Of a stretch of DNA of 64,000 nucleotides, positions 1-8,990 are shown in pieces; position 1 is the stretch's first letter; each line of letters opens with the position of its first letter. Where the stretch lies: positions 1 through 64,000 of the forward strand of contig NZ_JAIQUM010000020.1 of NCBI RefSeq assembly GCF_020075705.1, written 5' to 3'. The translations under genes were made by a program, and so were the position numbers. This DNA comes from Metabacillus rhizolycopersici (GTDB taxonomy: Bacteria > Bacillota > Bacilli > Bacillales > Bacillaceae). The notes below the pieces were generated by a model. That model had not been told where the DNA came from. It saw nothing but the letters and a program-made list of their open reading frames with translations, and searched no databases.

Positions 1-33
1 CCCCCACTGATGGTTAGTTCGCACTTATCGGAC

Positions 34-117
34 CTTTACGGGCAGTTAATCTCCCACCTATCTTCTTTGTATTTGTACACTCAGAAGCCTGAGGTCGGAG
101 TCTTACTGCCCGTTAAG
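34..117. repeat. imperfect inverted repeat built on ACGGGCAGT
   Basis: ACGGGCAGT at 38-46 is followed by its reverse complement at 105-113. The similarity continues inward, since both arms read roughly ACGGGCAGTTAANCTCCNACC from the outside in. The same core occurs twice more, inverted, around the promoter of the cupin regulator (1823-1830 and 1905-1912). It lies downstream of azlD and has no coding content that I recognise. It looks like a small palindromic intergenic repeat, but its left side may be cut by the window edge. Confidence 0.45.
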
Positions 118-167
118 AGTGGGATAATAAGGAACAGCTTACTACCTACCTTACATCCAAGCTTATT

Positions 168-476
168 TTACGAAAAAAACATACTGTACAATACAAGCGT
201 GCCAATTGAACCCATGACAACAAAAATAACATTTGCTCCTGTAAACGCAATAAGTGTAGCTGCAATTGCACCAACAATGCCAAACATGATATCATCACTG
301 ATCAGAAAAATGCCAGGTACAATTAAAGCCCCTAATGTTGCATACGGGACATTCTTTAATACATTTTGCACAAAAGCTGGCAGTTTCACTTGACTTAATG
401 CGACAAGTGGAATCATCCGTGGAATATATGTAACAATTCCCATCCCTATTATCATGAACAAAATTGTTTTATCCAT
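168..476 (-). CDS. azlD: AzlD-family branched-chain amino acid permease subunit
   Basis: Small, very hydrophobic protein of 102 residues with about four membrane segments, matching the usual length of AzlD (about 100-110). AzlD is the small partner of AzlC in a two-subunit exporter of branched-chain amino acids and their analogues in the cytoplasmic membrane. I chose the ATG at 476 over an upstream one because it overlaps the azlC stop by 8 bases (ATGGATAA) and follows AGAGGTGG inside azlC, the classic sign of translational coupling. Family assignment rests on the pairing with AzlC and the hydrophobic pattern, including a PRMIPL segment near residue 18. Substrate is inferred from the family only. 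Confidence 0.85.
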   Translation of the reverse strand: MDKTILFMIIGMGIVTYIPRMIPLVALSQVKLPAFVQNVLKNVPYATLGALIVPGIFLISDDIMFGIVGAIAATLIAFTGANVIFVVMGSIGTLVLYSMFFS

Positions 477-1194
477 TCTGGTCCACCTCTTTTTCATATT
501 TCGAATAGAAGAGTTCAACAATAACAGCAGATACCAATGTGGATAAAACGATTGACCAGCCAGTTGAGATCATTTGTGATGCATAAAAAAGCGAATTAAT
601 AATAGCTGCTACTACCGCTAAGTAAAGTACCTTTCGATGTTTTTTCAATGAAGGGATTAATAATCCAACAAACATTGCATATAAAGCAATTCCCATGCTT
701 TCTTGGACAGTTGTCGGAAGACTTGCCCCGATTAAATATCCAATCCCAGAATTTACAACCCAACTCGCATACGAAATTAACATTAACCCAAACAAATACC
801 CTGTATTTACTATCCCTTCTTTCGTTGAAGCGACAGCAAAGGTTTCATCCGTTAAACCAAATGAATAAAGAGCTTTTTTCCAGCCAGAGTCATCCTCAAC
901 TTTCTCATTTAATGAGGCAGACAATAAAAAATGACGGATGTTTACGATAAACGTTGTAAAAATGATTTCAATAACGCCTGTTCCTACTGCAATTAAACTT
1001 AAAGAGATATATTGTGCAGCACCTGCATATACGATTAAACTCATTAGCACAGTTTCTGAAAATACTAAACCAGTAGATTTAGCAAGGAGCCCGAACGTTA
1101 AGGCAACTGGTAAATAACCGATTGCGATACTGATTCCACTTTGAATTCCTTGAAGAAAACTAGATTGTTTTTTTACTAGAGTTGTTGTTGCCAA
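469..1194 (-). CDS. azlC: AzlC-family branched-chain amino acid exporter, large subunit
   Basis: 241-residue integral membrane protein with a short charged N-terminus and the family segment GYLPVALTFGLLA near residues 26-38. A second conserved stretch, GLTDETFAVAS, lies near the middle. AzlC with AzlD exports branched-chain amino acids and toxic analogues such as 4-azaleucine in Bacillus. Translation appears to start at TTG (1192-1194), preceded by AAAGGAGAG. It forms a two-gene operon with azlD (8-base overlap). The cupin-HTH gene 62 bases upstream, on the same strand, is probably its regulator; B. subtilis instead uses the Lrp-type AzlB. Substrate range is inferred. Confidence 0.88.
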   Translation of the reverse strand: MATTTLVKKQSSFLQGIQSGISIAIGYLPVALTFGLLAKSTGLVFSETVLMSLIVYAGAAQYISLSLIAVGTGVIEIIFTTFIVNIRHFLLSASLNEKVEDDSGWKKALYSFGLTDETFAVASTKEGIVNTGYLFGLMLISYASWVVNSGIGYLIGASLPTTVQESMGIALYAMFVGLLIPSLKKHRKVLYLAVVAAIINSLFYASQMISTGWSIVLSTLVSAVIVELFYSKYEKEVDQNG

Positions 1195-1256
1195 CTTACT
1201 CTCTCCTTTTCATTGTTATGTCGATTTCCTTTTATCCTTAGATTTCCCAACACTTC

Positions 1257-1808
1257 TTACGAATAATAAATGAGTAAGTAAAAGCGCGTTGTTATTTCTG
1301 TATGATTTGCGTATGTATGTGACCCATCTGCTTGAAAACGCATGGACTCGCCCTTTTTTAACAAATATTCCTCACCATGAAGCGAAATCGTAAACTCTCC
1401 GTCACATACAAGGACATACTCTTCTACGCTACCGTGATGACGAGCGGACGTATGGACACATCCAGGCAAAATTTCAATATAATAAATCTCAAACTTTTTA
1501 GAGGTATCAAACGGAAAGTATGGATATACTTGAAACAGCTCATTATTTTCAGTTACTGCAGTCTTGTCTTTAAGCCGAACAACCGAAACATTCGGTTCCG
1601 TTTTCTCCACTAATGAGGAAAAGGAAACTTGCAATCCATTCGCAATTTTCCAAAGTGTATTAACAGATGGACTCGATTCCCCTTTTTCAATTTGAGAAAG
1701 CATCCCCTTGCTAACACCTGTTACATTCGCTAATTGATCATAGCTATACCCTCTAATTTTTCGGATATTCTTTAAATTCTGTGCTATTTGCTCGTGTATA
1801 TTTTTCAT
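1257..1808 (-). CDS. XRE-family HTH regulator with C-terminal cupin domain
   Basis: 183 residues. Residues 9-62 form an XRE-type helix-turn-helix, with SYDQLANVTGVSKGMLSQIE as the recognition part. Residues about 105-178 form a small cupin barrel, in which the run HHGSVEEYVLVCDGEF carries the sensor fold's conserved His and Glu. Such two-domain proteins (for example PuuR) repress genes for uptake, export or breakdown of small molecules, with the cupin binding the ligand. Here the gene lies directly upstream of azlC-azlD on the same strand, so it probably controls that exporter and itself. An inverted repeat sits in its own promoter (see 1841-1869). The ligand is unknown. Confidence 0.85.
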   Translation of the reverse strand: MKNIHEQIAQNLKNIRKIRGYSYDQLANVTGVSKGMLSQIEKGESSPSVNTLWKIANGLQVSFSSLVEKTEPNVSVVRLKDKTAVTENNELFQVYPYFPFDTSKKFEIYYIEILPGCVHTSARHHGSVEEYVLVCDGEFTISLHGEEYLLKKGESMRFQADGSHTYANHTEITTRFYLLIYYS

Positions 1809-1840
1809 TCATTTCCCCGATTCTGCCCGTTGTATGATAT

Positions 1841-1869
1841 AGTATACATTTGTATATTATAACCAACAA
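1841..1869 (-). promoter_or_regulatory. promoter of the cupin regulator with embedded operator-like repeat
   Basis: On the minus strand TTGTTG (1864-1869) and TATACT (1841-1846) are separated by 17 bases, a good sigma-A promoter 33 bases upstream of the ATG at 1808. The spacer and -10 contain TATAC-N4-GTATA (1843-1856), a plausible self-repression operator. Outside it, an inverted CTGCCCGT / ACGGGCAG pair (1823-1830, 1905-1912) flanks the promoter. Confidence 0.6.
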
Positions 1870-2052
1870 CTACATTTTTATTAAGCGAGACTTACCTTAG
1901 CTTTACGGGCAGTGCTTCTTTATTTCTCTCTGTATCCTAAGGTAGGGGGGTACTGTTGCTACAAATGAGATAAAATCAATGTGAAGCTAAACGATCTAAC
2001 TACCGTTGGGTATTCTCAAACTATATGTTTGTCATAGAGGGAGTACAAGGCG

Positions 2053-3248
2053 ATGAATTCATTATCAAAAAAAATCATTCTACTACAACGCAGAAAATCA
2101 AACGATAACTAATGGTTATATTAAAATAGTTAATGGAAAAATAATCGAAATCGGCCCCTTAACTCATCTTTCTAACCAATCAGATTTTCAGGTGATTAAA
2201 CTACCTGATGGTTTTACGATGATACCTGGGATGATTGATATTCATATTCATGGAGCTAACGGTGCAGATACGGTGGATGCAACGAAAGAAGCTTTGAATG
2301 TAATGACCTCAACCTTACCTAAAGAAGGAACAACAAGCTTTTTAGCTACGACAATGACAGAAGATTCAAATGCGATTAAGAAAGCATTAATAAATGCATG
2401 CGAATATATTGAATCCTTTCAATTAGAGCCCAGGCAGAAATTCTAGGCGTTCATTTAGAAGGGCCCTTCATTCATAAAGACAAAGCTCGCGCACAACCAA
2501 TTCAGCATATGTTAAATCCTAATTTAGACACCTTTAAAGAATGGCAAGCATTATCAGGTGGACATATTAAGGTCGTAACACTTGCCCTTGAGCTTCCAGG
2601 AGCGAATGAACTGATCCAACACTAAAAAAAGCAAAACATTGTTGCTTCAATCGGACATTCCGGGTCGACATATTCTCAAGCTTTACTAGCAATCGAAAAT
2701 GGAGCTAGTCATGTTACCCATCTTTTTAACCAAATGACAGGCCTTCACCACCGTGATCCTGAAATTGTCGGAGCTGCTTTTCTAAATCATAACTTAATGG
2801 CAGAAATCATTGTAGATGGTATCCATGTGAGTCCAGAAATGGTTAATCTTACTTACAAACAAATTACAGATGAACGAATGATTTTAATAACTGATTCAAT
2901 GAGAGCGAAATGGCTTAAAAATGGGGAATATGATCTTGGTGGCAAATGGTAACAGTGAAGGATGGTAAAGCATTATTAGATAAAGACACATTAGCTGGTA
3001 GTGTATTAAAAATGAAGGATGCCTTTAAAAACATTCAGAAATTTACAGATTGTGATATAAAAAGCGTCATAAAAATGGTATCAGAAAATCCGGCAAAACA
3101 ATTAAATATATTTGATCGAAAAGGCAGCATTGCATTAGGTAAGGATGCAGATATTGTTGTCCTTGATAAACAAATGGAAGTATATATGACCTTATGTAAA
3201 GGGAAAATTGCATACAAAAAAGAGGAGGATAGCTATGAAGATTATTGA
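2053..3248 (+). pseudogene. nagA: N-acetylglucosamine-6-phosphate deacetylase, broken by frameshifts and a stop
   Basis: The translated pieces clearly belong to NagA: metal-site PGMIDIHIHGANGADT, then GVHLEGPFIHKDKARA, ASIGHSGSTYSQ, HLFNQMTGLHHRDP and IADGIH-like IVDGIHVSP, and finally ITDSMRA. They lie in different frames. A shift occurs at the A8 run 2067-2074 and another near 2433, where AGGCAGAAATTCTAG lacks one G. An in-frame TAA lies at 2623-2625, and a third shift is near 2944. NagA deacetylates GlcNAc-6-P before NagB acts. The 3' end overlaps nagB by 14 bases, so the operon arrangement survives. With four lesions a functional enzyme is very unlikely. Confidence 0.85.
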
Positions 3249-3981
3249 AGTTAAAAACTATCAAGAAATGAGTCAGACAGCTGCAAAGTATATTATTAAT
3301 AAGGTTAAAAACTCACCAAAATTAACACTTGGTTTAGCAACAGGAGGCACACCTACAGGAGTTTATCAGCAATTAATTGAGGATTATAAACAAAATCACA
3401 CGTCATATGCTCACGTCACTAGCTTTAATTTAGACGAATATATCGGACTAGCAAAGGACAATCCAAATAGTTATTATCATTACATGGTTGAAAATCTATT
3501 TAAGCATATCAATATTGCGCCGGAGCATACACATATCCCATCTGGAATGAATCTAGATTTACAGGCAGTGTGTAATGAGTATGAAAGCAAAATCCTTGAG
3601 CAAGGCGGGATTGATTTACAGCTATTAGGTATTGGAAGTAACGGACATATTGGATTTAACGAGCCTGGGACTTCATTTCAAGCAAAGACCCATGTAGTAG
3701 ACTTGGCTCCATCAACAAGGGAAGCCAATGCTCGCTATTTTAACAAGATTGAAGAAGTTCCTACACAAGCCATTACGATGGGAATTCAAACAATATTTAA
3801 AAGCAAAGAGATCTTACTTCTGATTTCTGGAAAAGAAAAACAAGATGCCATGGCTAAACTGCTTAATGGTGACGTAACAGAAAGCTTCCCTGCATCTATT
3901 TTAAAACAACATCCAAATGCTACCGTCATTGCAGATGAAAAAGCGTTATTAGGTGTCAAGAATGTCAGTTTATTTAAGTAA
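3235..3981 (+). CDS. nagB: glucosamine-6-phosphate deaminase
   Basis: 248 residues, close to B. subtilis NagB. It converts glucosamine-6-phosphate to fructose-6-phosphate plus ammonia in the cytoplasm. Visible motifs are the phosphate-binding LATGGTPTG near residue 37, the catalytic SFNLDEYIG loop, and LGIGSNGHIGFNEPGTSF, which holds the catalytic His of the ring-opening step. I chose the ATG at 3235, preceded by AGAGGAGG at 3221-3228; a longer reading frame upstream would have no ribosome site. It overlaps the end of the nagA remnant, so it may still be transcribed with it. Unlike nagA it shows no damage. Confidence 0.93.
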   Translation: MKIIEVKNYQEMSQTAAKYIINKVKNSPKLTLGLATGGTPTGVYQQLIEDYKQNHTSYAHVTSFNLDEYIGLAKDNPNSYYHYMVENLFKHINIAPEHTHIPSGMNLDLQAVCNEYESKILEQGGIDLQLLGIGSNGHIGFNEPGTSFQAKTHVVDLAPSTREANARYFNKIEEVPTQAITMGIQTIFKSKEILLLISGKEKQDAMAKLLNGDVTESFPASILKQHPNATVIADEKALLGVKNVSLFK

Positions 3982-4128
3982 AAAATCTTGATCCTCCGTT
4001 CATGGAGCTTGGCGAGTATTTTGACCAAGTTGGTCAGTAAAAAGAGGCGGCCTGAGAGTATCCACTTTCATAAGGCTCTTTTTTGAGGAATTTAGGTTAA
4101 ATCCATATTATTTACGCGAAGTATTAAA

Positions 4129-4165
4129 AAAAGTGTCTGCCCCCAACGAGGGACAGACACCTTTT
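4129..4165 (-). terminator. terminator of the TrpXYZ-type operon
   Basis: GTGTCTG (4133-4139) pairs with CAGACAC (4154-4160), plus CCC/GGG inside. A-rich DNA on the left gives a U-run in leftward transcripts. It abuts the ATPase stop codon. Confidence 0.75.
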
Positions 4166-4958
4166 ATATTAGTAACGTCTTATCAGATAAAGAGCTATCC
4201 GTTTTAATTTTAGAAAATTCCTCTAACAGAGATTTGACTGTTAAACCTTGCTTTTCTTCTCCCTCTGCTTCAAAGACAATATTTCCTTTGTCCATCATGA
4301 TCAGTCGATTTCCGAGATCTACTGCTTGCTGCATATTATGAGTAATCATTAGAGTTGTGAGATTACCATTCTCAACAAGCTTTTTAGTTAGATTTGTTAT
4401 GAGCTCGGCACGTGATGGATCAAGTGCTGCTGTATGCTCATCTAATAATAAAATATCAGGTTTAGTGAAGGTTGCCATTAATAATGAAAGAGCTTGTCGT
4501 TCCCCACCAGATAACAAACCTACTTTAGCAGTCAAACGATTTTCAAGGCCTAGACCTAGAAGCTCAAGCTGTTCCTTAAAAAATAGTCGGCGCTTTGACG
4601 AAACACCTGGCTTTAATGTACGCTTATGGACACGAGAATAAGCAATTGCTAGGTTTTCTTCAATCGTCAATGTTGGTGCCGTCCCAGCCATTGGATCTTG
4701 AAATACGCGGCCAATATATTTTGCGCGTTGATGCTCACGTACTCCATGCATCGACTTTTTCTTAATGAGGATCTCGCCCTCATCTGGAACAATCCGCCCA
4801 GCTATGACATTTAAGAGCGTTGATTTCCCTGCTCCATTACTACCAATAACTGTAACAAAGTCGCCTTCATTTAACGCTAATGATACTTGATTCAAAGCAA
4901 TTTTTTCATCTACAGAACCTTCATTAAATACCTTGTAAATCTCTTTTAGTTGTAACAT
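4164..4958 (-). CDS. ABC transporter ATP-binding subunit, TrpZ type
   Basis: 264 residues with Walker A GSNGAGKST near residue 40, signature LSGGERQALSL, and Walker B ILLLDEHTAALDP. In the Walker B the residue after DE is His rather than Pro, which is typical of this family rather than of sugar importers. Gene order substrate-binding protein, permease, ATPase with these three families is the arrangement called TrpXYZ in streptococci, where it takes up tryptophan. Start at the ATG 4958, three bases beyond the permease stop, with GGGGTG as ribosome site. The transported substrate here cannot be read from the sequence. Confidence 0.85.
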   Translation of the reverse strand: MLQLKEIYKVFNEGSVDEKIALNQVSLALNEGDFVTVIGSNGAGKSTLLNVIAGRIVPDEGEILIKKKSMHGVREHQRAKYIGRVFQDPMAGTAPTLTIEENLAIAYSRVHKRTLKPGVSSKRRLFFKEQLELLGLGLENRLTAKVGLLSGGERQALSLLMATFTKPDILLLDEHTAALDPSRAELITNLTKKLVENGNLTTLMITHNMQQAVDLGNRLIMMDKGNIVFEAEGEEKQGLTVKSLLEEFSKIKTDSSLSDKTLLI

Positions 4959-4961
4959 CAC

Positions 4962-5930
4962 TTACACCCCTTTTCCTAAGCGTAAGCTTTTTTTCCGCTT
5001 ACCCTTTTGCTTATCAACCATTTGCGGAATAATGAGTGCTGCGATGACAATACATGCAGTGATTAGTTTCATATCACCTGTTTCCAAGAAATTCACGCGA
5101 AGTGCCAATGCGACAATTAAGCGATAAATAATTGCACCGATGATGACAGCAATTGTGGCACGTACAATCGTCTTTTTACCAACCAATGCTTCCCCAATAA
5201 TTACTGAAGCCAAGCCGACAACAATCAACCCAATTCCCATACCTACATCACTAAATCCATTGTACTGCGCAATAATAGCGCCGGAAAAAGCAACGAGAGC
5301 ATTTGAAAGTCCAAGCCCAACGATTTTTAACATATCGGTATTCGCAGAAAAGCTTTTAATCATTGTCTGATTATCACCAACTGCTCTAATCGCAAGACCA
5401 ACCTCGGTTTTTAGGAAATAGTCTAATAGATATTTGATGACTATAATCACTAGTAACATCGTTATGACAATCGACCATGTTTTAGGTACAAATCCTTCTA
5501 GACCAATTGACACGAAAAGCTGCTGGAGGGCAGCATCAATCCCAAGCTTATTCCAGCCCTCCAATAAATGAGTAAACACGGTTTCTTCTTGTAAAAGTGG
5601 TACATTTGCTTTCCCCATAATTCTAAGATTAATAGAATATAAAGCAATCTGCATAAGTATACCCGCTAATAGCGGGTTTATATTTCCTTTTGTATGCAAC
5701 ACCCCAGTAATACAGCCTGCCAAAAAGCCAATTACTAATGCAATTAAAGTGGCTATGAAAGGATTAACACCATTAACAATTAGAATGGCACTTGCTGCTG
5801 CACCAGTCACAAAGCTACCATCAACTGTTAAATCTGGGAAGTCTAAAATTCGAAATGTTAGGTATACTCCAAGAGCCATTATCGCATAGATTAATCCTGA
5901 CTCTACTGATCCAAATACGGCTGTAAACAT
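4962..5930 (-). CDS. ABC transporter permease, TrpY / LivH-like
   Basis: 322 residues, about eight to nine membrane segments, of the BPD_transp_2 class used by branched-chain amino acid importers. Recognisable stretches are LTVDGSFVTGAA near residue 35 and VGDNQTMIKSFSANTD, the cytoplasmic coupling loop that contacts the ATPase. The C-terminus is strongly basic (KQKGKRKKSLR). It sits between the binding protein (12 bases upstream) and the ATPase (which starts three bases past its stop), so the three are co-transcribed. Function as the membrane channel of the importer is secure; substrate is not. Confidence 0.85.
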   Translation of the reverse strand: MFTAVFGSVESGLIYAIMALGVYLTFRILDFPDLTVDGSFVTGAAASAILIVNGVNPFIATLIALVIGFLAGCITGVLHTKGNINPLLAGILMQIALYSINLRIMGKANVPLLQEETVFTHLLEGWNKLGIDAALQQLFVSIGLEGFVPKTWSIVITMLLVIIVIKYLLDYFLKTEVGLAIRAVGDNQTMIKSFSANTDMLKIVGLGLSNALVAFSGAIIAQYNGFSDVGMGIGLIVVGLASVIIGEALVGKKTIVRATIAVIIGAIIYRLIVALALRVNFLETGDMKLITACIVIAALIIPQMVDKQKGKRKKSLRLGKGV

Positions 5931-5942
5931 AAATTCTCACCT

Positions 5943-6950
5943 TTATTCAATAATTTCTGCTGCTTCTTTCCATTCTTCTTTAATCTCAATGCCCATGTCA
6001 GCTGCTGCTTTTGCGTTAATCTGCAGTTTTAGATTTTGTGGATATTGCACTGGAATCTCACTAACCTTTTTCTCACCTGTTAAAATACTAACGGCCATTT
6101 CTCCCGCTTCAAATCCGATATCATAGTAGTCAAATCCGTAGGCTGCAAAACCACCACGTTTAACTGAGTCTAATTCACCGACAAATAACGGAATATCTGA
6201 ATCACTTGCAACGCCAATGACACTTTCAAGTGCTGAAACAACTGTGTTATCTGTAATAATATAGAGAGAATCTACCTGGCCTACTAATGATTCAGCAGCT
6301 TGTTTTACCTCTGCTGATGTTGAAACAGATGCTTCAACAACCTCTAAATCAGTACCTTCCATTGCCTTTTTAGCAAGGTTAATTTGTGCAACAGAGTTTT
6401 GTTCACCTGAGTTATAAATCATCCCTACTTTATTTCCATCAATATTTTCGGCAATGAATTTAACGGTATTCGGAATTGCATCCGGATGGTTATCCGTTGT
6501 TCCTGTAATGTTTGCGCCTGGTTCCTCAAAGCTTTTTACTAATCCACCACCAACTGGATCTGTTACAGATGTAAAGACAATCGGAATTTCACTTGTTGCA
6601 TTTAATGCACTTTGAGCACTTGGTGTTGAGTTTGCAAAGATTAAATCAACACCATCGCCAGCAAAATTATTTGCAATTGTTTGGCTATTATTTTGATCAC
6701 CTTGTGCGATTTGGACATCATATTCTACATCTAAGCCCTTTTCTTCTAACGCTGCCTGGAATCCTTCTAAAGCTGTATCAAGTGAAGGATGCTCAACAAG
6801 TTGATTTACACCTACTTTATATGTTTTTTCCCCTTCTGAACCTGAACCCTTATTAGCTTCATCTGAAGTACCTTCACTATTACCACAACCGGCTAATGCT
6901 ACAAAACTAGCTAACATCATACTTGCTCCTAATTTCCAACCCTTTTTCAT
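5943..6950 (-). CDS. substrate-binding lipoprotein of an ABC importer (TrpX-like)
   Basis: 335 residues with a lipoprotein signal: positively charged start, hydrophobic core and lipobox ALAGC with Cys near residue 22. A low-complexity acidic Gly-Ser-Glu linker follows. The mature part belongs to the ABC_sub_bind family, two lobes of periplasmic-binding-protein type, with the run IVFTSVTDPVGGGLV characteristic of the group. It captures the ligand outside the membrane and delivers it to the permease encoded next. The family includes TrpX (tryptophan), but several members bind other aromatic or unknown ligands. First gene of the operon, with a clear promoter at 7011-7038. Confidence 0.87.
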   Translation of the reverse strand: MKKGWKLGASMMLASFVALAGCGNSEGTSDEANKGSGSEGEKTYKVGVNQLVEHPSLDTALEGFQAALEEKGLDVEYDVQIAQGDQNNSQTIANNFAGDGVDLIFANSTPSAQSALNATSEIPIVFTSVTDPVGGGLVKSFEEPGANITGTTDNHPDAIPNTVKFIAENIDGNKVGMIYNSGEQNSVAQINLAKKAMEGTDLEVVEASVSTSAEVKQAAESLVGQVDSLYIITDNTVVSALESVIGVASDSDIPLFVGELDSVKRGGFAAYGFDYYDIGFEAGEMAVSILTGEKKVSEIPVQYPQNLKLQINAKAAADMGIEIKEEWKEAAEIIE

Positions 6951-7010
6951 TTCTTTATCCCCCTTTTTATCGCTTTTACGCTTTTATGCTTCTACGCTTT
7001 TATTGATTAA

Positions 7011-7038
7011 ATTATACAAGAAAATAAAATTAATTCAA
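7011..7038 (-). promoter_or_regulatory. sigma-A promoter of the TrpXYZ-type operon
   Basis: TTGAAT (7033-7038) and TATAAT (7011-7016) with a 16-base spacer on the minus strand, about 60 bases before the lipoprotein ATG. The leader between them holds about four near-tandem copies of TAAAAGCG / TAGAAGC (6970-7003 region), of unknown role. Confidence 0.65.
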
Positions 7039-7290
7039 TATTATTCGAATATTTATCTTGTATTTTCTCTCCCTTCTTAAATCAAAACACTGATAGAATA
7101 CGGTTATTTACGTTTACAACATTGTTATTTTATCGGATTTGCATTCTATCAAAATACTATCCTTGTAAAATATGGATTTATGCCCCGATAATGTAATTGT
7201 AACTGCCAAAATTCAGTTTGTAAACGATGTCATTTCAGTTGTGGTAAGATAACTTTCCTATACACTCACTCGCATGAAATGGTGATGCTT

Positions 7291-7338
7291 TATAACAAAA
7301 AGGAGTCCTCGATATACGATGGACTCCTTTTTGTTATA
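7291..7338. terminator. long perfect hairpin terminator at the end of the ssu operon
   Basis: An 18-base perfect stem (7291-7308 with 7321-7338) and a 12-base loop. Its A-rich and T-rich feet make it look bidirectional. It lies downstream of ssuB. The rest of 6951-7439 shows only the TrpX promoter and leader, and no coding sequence that I can support. Confidence 0.8.
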
Positions 7339-7439
7339 TATATTTAGATCGTTTTGCTATGGCCACTTTAATACTATTTTCCACTGGGATGCATCTAAAA
7401 ATGGATAACTTTCTGATCAAAACTTACTAGCTGTATGAA

Positions 7440-8210
7440 TTATTTTGTAAGTGATAAATCTGCTACATGGTTTCTTTTTTCACCCATTATCCTATTCAAA
7501 ATTTGACTGACTAATTTTGAATACAAAGGATTATCTCTTTGCCGCGGGTAAGGTAAACGAATCGGCAGATCTAACACAATTTCACCCGCTTCAACCAGGA
7601 GCACTCTATTTGCTAGAGCAACTGCTTCCTCCACATCGTGTGTAACAAGAATCGCAGTTAATTGCTTTTCTCTCCAAAGATTTTCTATTAATTCATGCAT
7701 TTCAATTCTTGTTAAAGCGTCAAGAGCCCCTAGTGGTTCATCCAATAAAAGTAGTTGCGGTTCATGGATGAGAGCTCTCGCAAGTGCCACTCTTTGTTTT
7801 TGCCCACCAGATAATACAGATGGCCAATCTTGTGCACGTTCGGATAAACCGACCTGATCAAGTACTTTGGGAATCTGCTTCTTCTGCCAATCGAGCTTTA
7901 AGCCTAGCCCTACATTGTCATAAACCTTTTTCCACGGAAGAAGGCGACCATCTTGAAACATCATTTTTGCTAGTTTATTCCTGCCATTAAGTTCTTGACC
8001 GTTAACAGTCACACTTCCTGAACTTATTGCTTCTAGCCCAGCAATAATTCGCAATAATGTACTTTTCCCGCAACCACTTTTCCCTACAACCGCAATAAAA
8101 TCTCCCTTATTAACTTGTAAATCTATTTTCCTTAAAACTTCCTTATTATCAAATGACTTACTGATATTTGAAAGCTTTAGAATCAGATCAGTTCCGCTTT
8201 CCTTTGCCAT
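7440..8210 (-). CDS. ssuB: aliphatic sulfonate ABC transporter ATPase
   Basis: 256 residues with Walker A GKSGCGKST, Q-loop region MMFQDGRLLPWKKV, signature LSGGQKQRVALARAL and Walker B LLLLDEPLGALD. This is the nitrate/sulfonate/taurine class of importer ATPases. It energises uptake of alkanesulfonates as a sulfur source. Last gene of the ssuA-D-C-B operon, 16 bases after ssuC. ATG at 8210 follows CGGAGGTG. The operon order is that of E. coli ssuEADCB without ssuE, and differs from B. subtilis ssuBACD. Confidence 0.9.
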   Translation of the reverse strand: MAKESGTDLILKLSNISKSFDNKEVLRKIDLQVNKGDFIAVVGKSGCGKSTLLRIIAGLEAISSGSVTVNGQELNGRNKLAKMMFQDGRLLPWKKVYDNVGLGLKLDWQKKQIPKVLDQVGLSERAQDWPSVLSGGQKQRVALARALIHEPQLLLLDEPLGALDALTRIEMHELIENLWREKQLTAILVTHDVEEAVALANRVLLVEAGEIVLDLPIRLPYPRQRDNPLYSKLVSQILNRIMGEKRNHVADLSLTK

Positions 8211-8226
8211 CAATTACACCTCCGAA

Positions 8227-8985
8227 TCATTTTTGATGGCTTGGATGCCATTTTAAAAATCTTTTTTCTGCTACTTTTGCAGCTACATCAGATAGTTTTC
8301 CTAATAATGCATAGAGAATAATACTTAACACAACGACATCAAGTTGCATAAATTCTCTTGCGTTCATAGCCATATAGCCAATTCCAGAATTTGCAGCAAT
8401 CGTTTCTGCTACAATTAACGTGACCCATGTGATTCCTAGGGCGTATCTAACTCCAACAAGAATTGAAGGTAGAGCTGCTGGAAATATAATATGCCAAAAC
8501 AATGAAAATCCTTTTAGTTCATATACATGCGCCATTTCGATTAGAGATTTGTCTACAGACCGAATCCCGTGAAACGTATTTAAGTAAATCGGAAAAAAGG
8601 TACCTAAGGCTACAAGAAATAATTTTGCTTCTTCTTCTATTCCAAACCAAAGAATAACAATTGGTATCAAAGCCAAGTGTGGAATATTTCGAATCATTTG
8701 GATGGAAGTGTCGAGTAAACTTTCTGATATTTTTGAAAGTCCATTCACCAATCCTAAAATAAAGCCAATTCCTCCACCAATGACAAATCCCCAGAAAGCT
8801 CGTTTCGTACTTATCCACACATCAGATGGTAATTGCCCACTTTGTGTTAATTCTACAGCAGCCGTAAAAATATTCAGTGGATTAGGCAGCACTTTTGTAG
8901 ATAGAATGCCAAGTGATGAAAATAACTGCCAAGACCCTATCAAAATAATTGGAATAACCCAAGGTAAAATTCGTTTATATATCAT
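8227..8985 (-). CDS. ssuC: aliphatic sulfonate ABC transporter permease
   Basis: 252 residues, about six membrane helices, BPD_transp_1 family. The permease coupling motif appears as ALGITWVTLIVAETIAANSGIGY in its usual place about 70 residues from the C-terminus (only part quoted is diagnostic). It pairs with SsuB and receives sulfonates from SsuA. It begins five bases after the ssuD stop with a GAGGTAGC ribosome site, so translation is tightly coupled. Confidence 0.88.
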   Translation of the reverse strand: MIYKRILPWVIPIILIGSWQLFSSLGILSTKVLPNPLNIFTAAVELTQSGQLPSDVWISTKRAFWGFVIGGGIGFILGLVNGLSKISESLLDTSIQMIRNIPHLALIPIVILWFGIEEEAKLFLVALGTFFPIYLNTFHGIRSVDKSLIEMAHVYELKGFSLFWHIIFPAALPSILVGVRYALGITWVTLIVAETIAANSGIGYMAMNAREFMQLDVVVLSIILYALLGKLSDVAAKVAEKRFLKWHPSHQK

Positions 8986-8990
8986 TTTCG

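Noticed and set aside
6965..7003. TRAP-like triplets in the TrpX leader
   Set aside because: The repeats are AAG/AAAAGCG, not GAG or TAG at five-base spacing; only one TAG is present.
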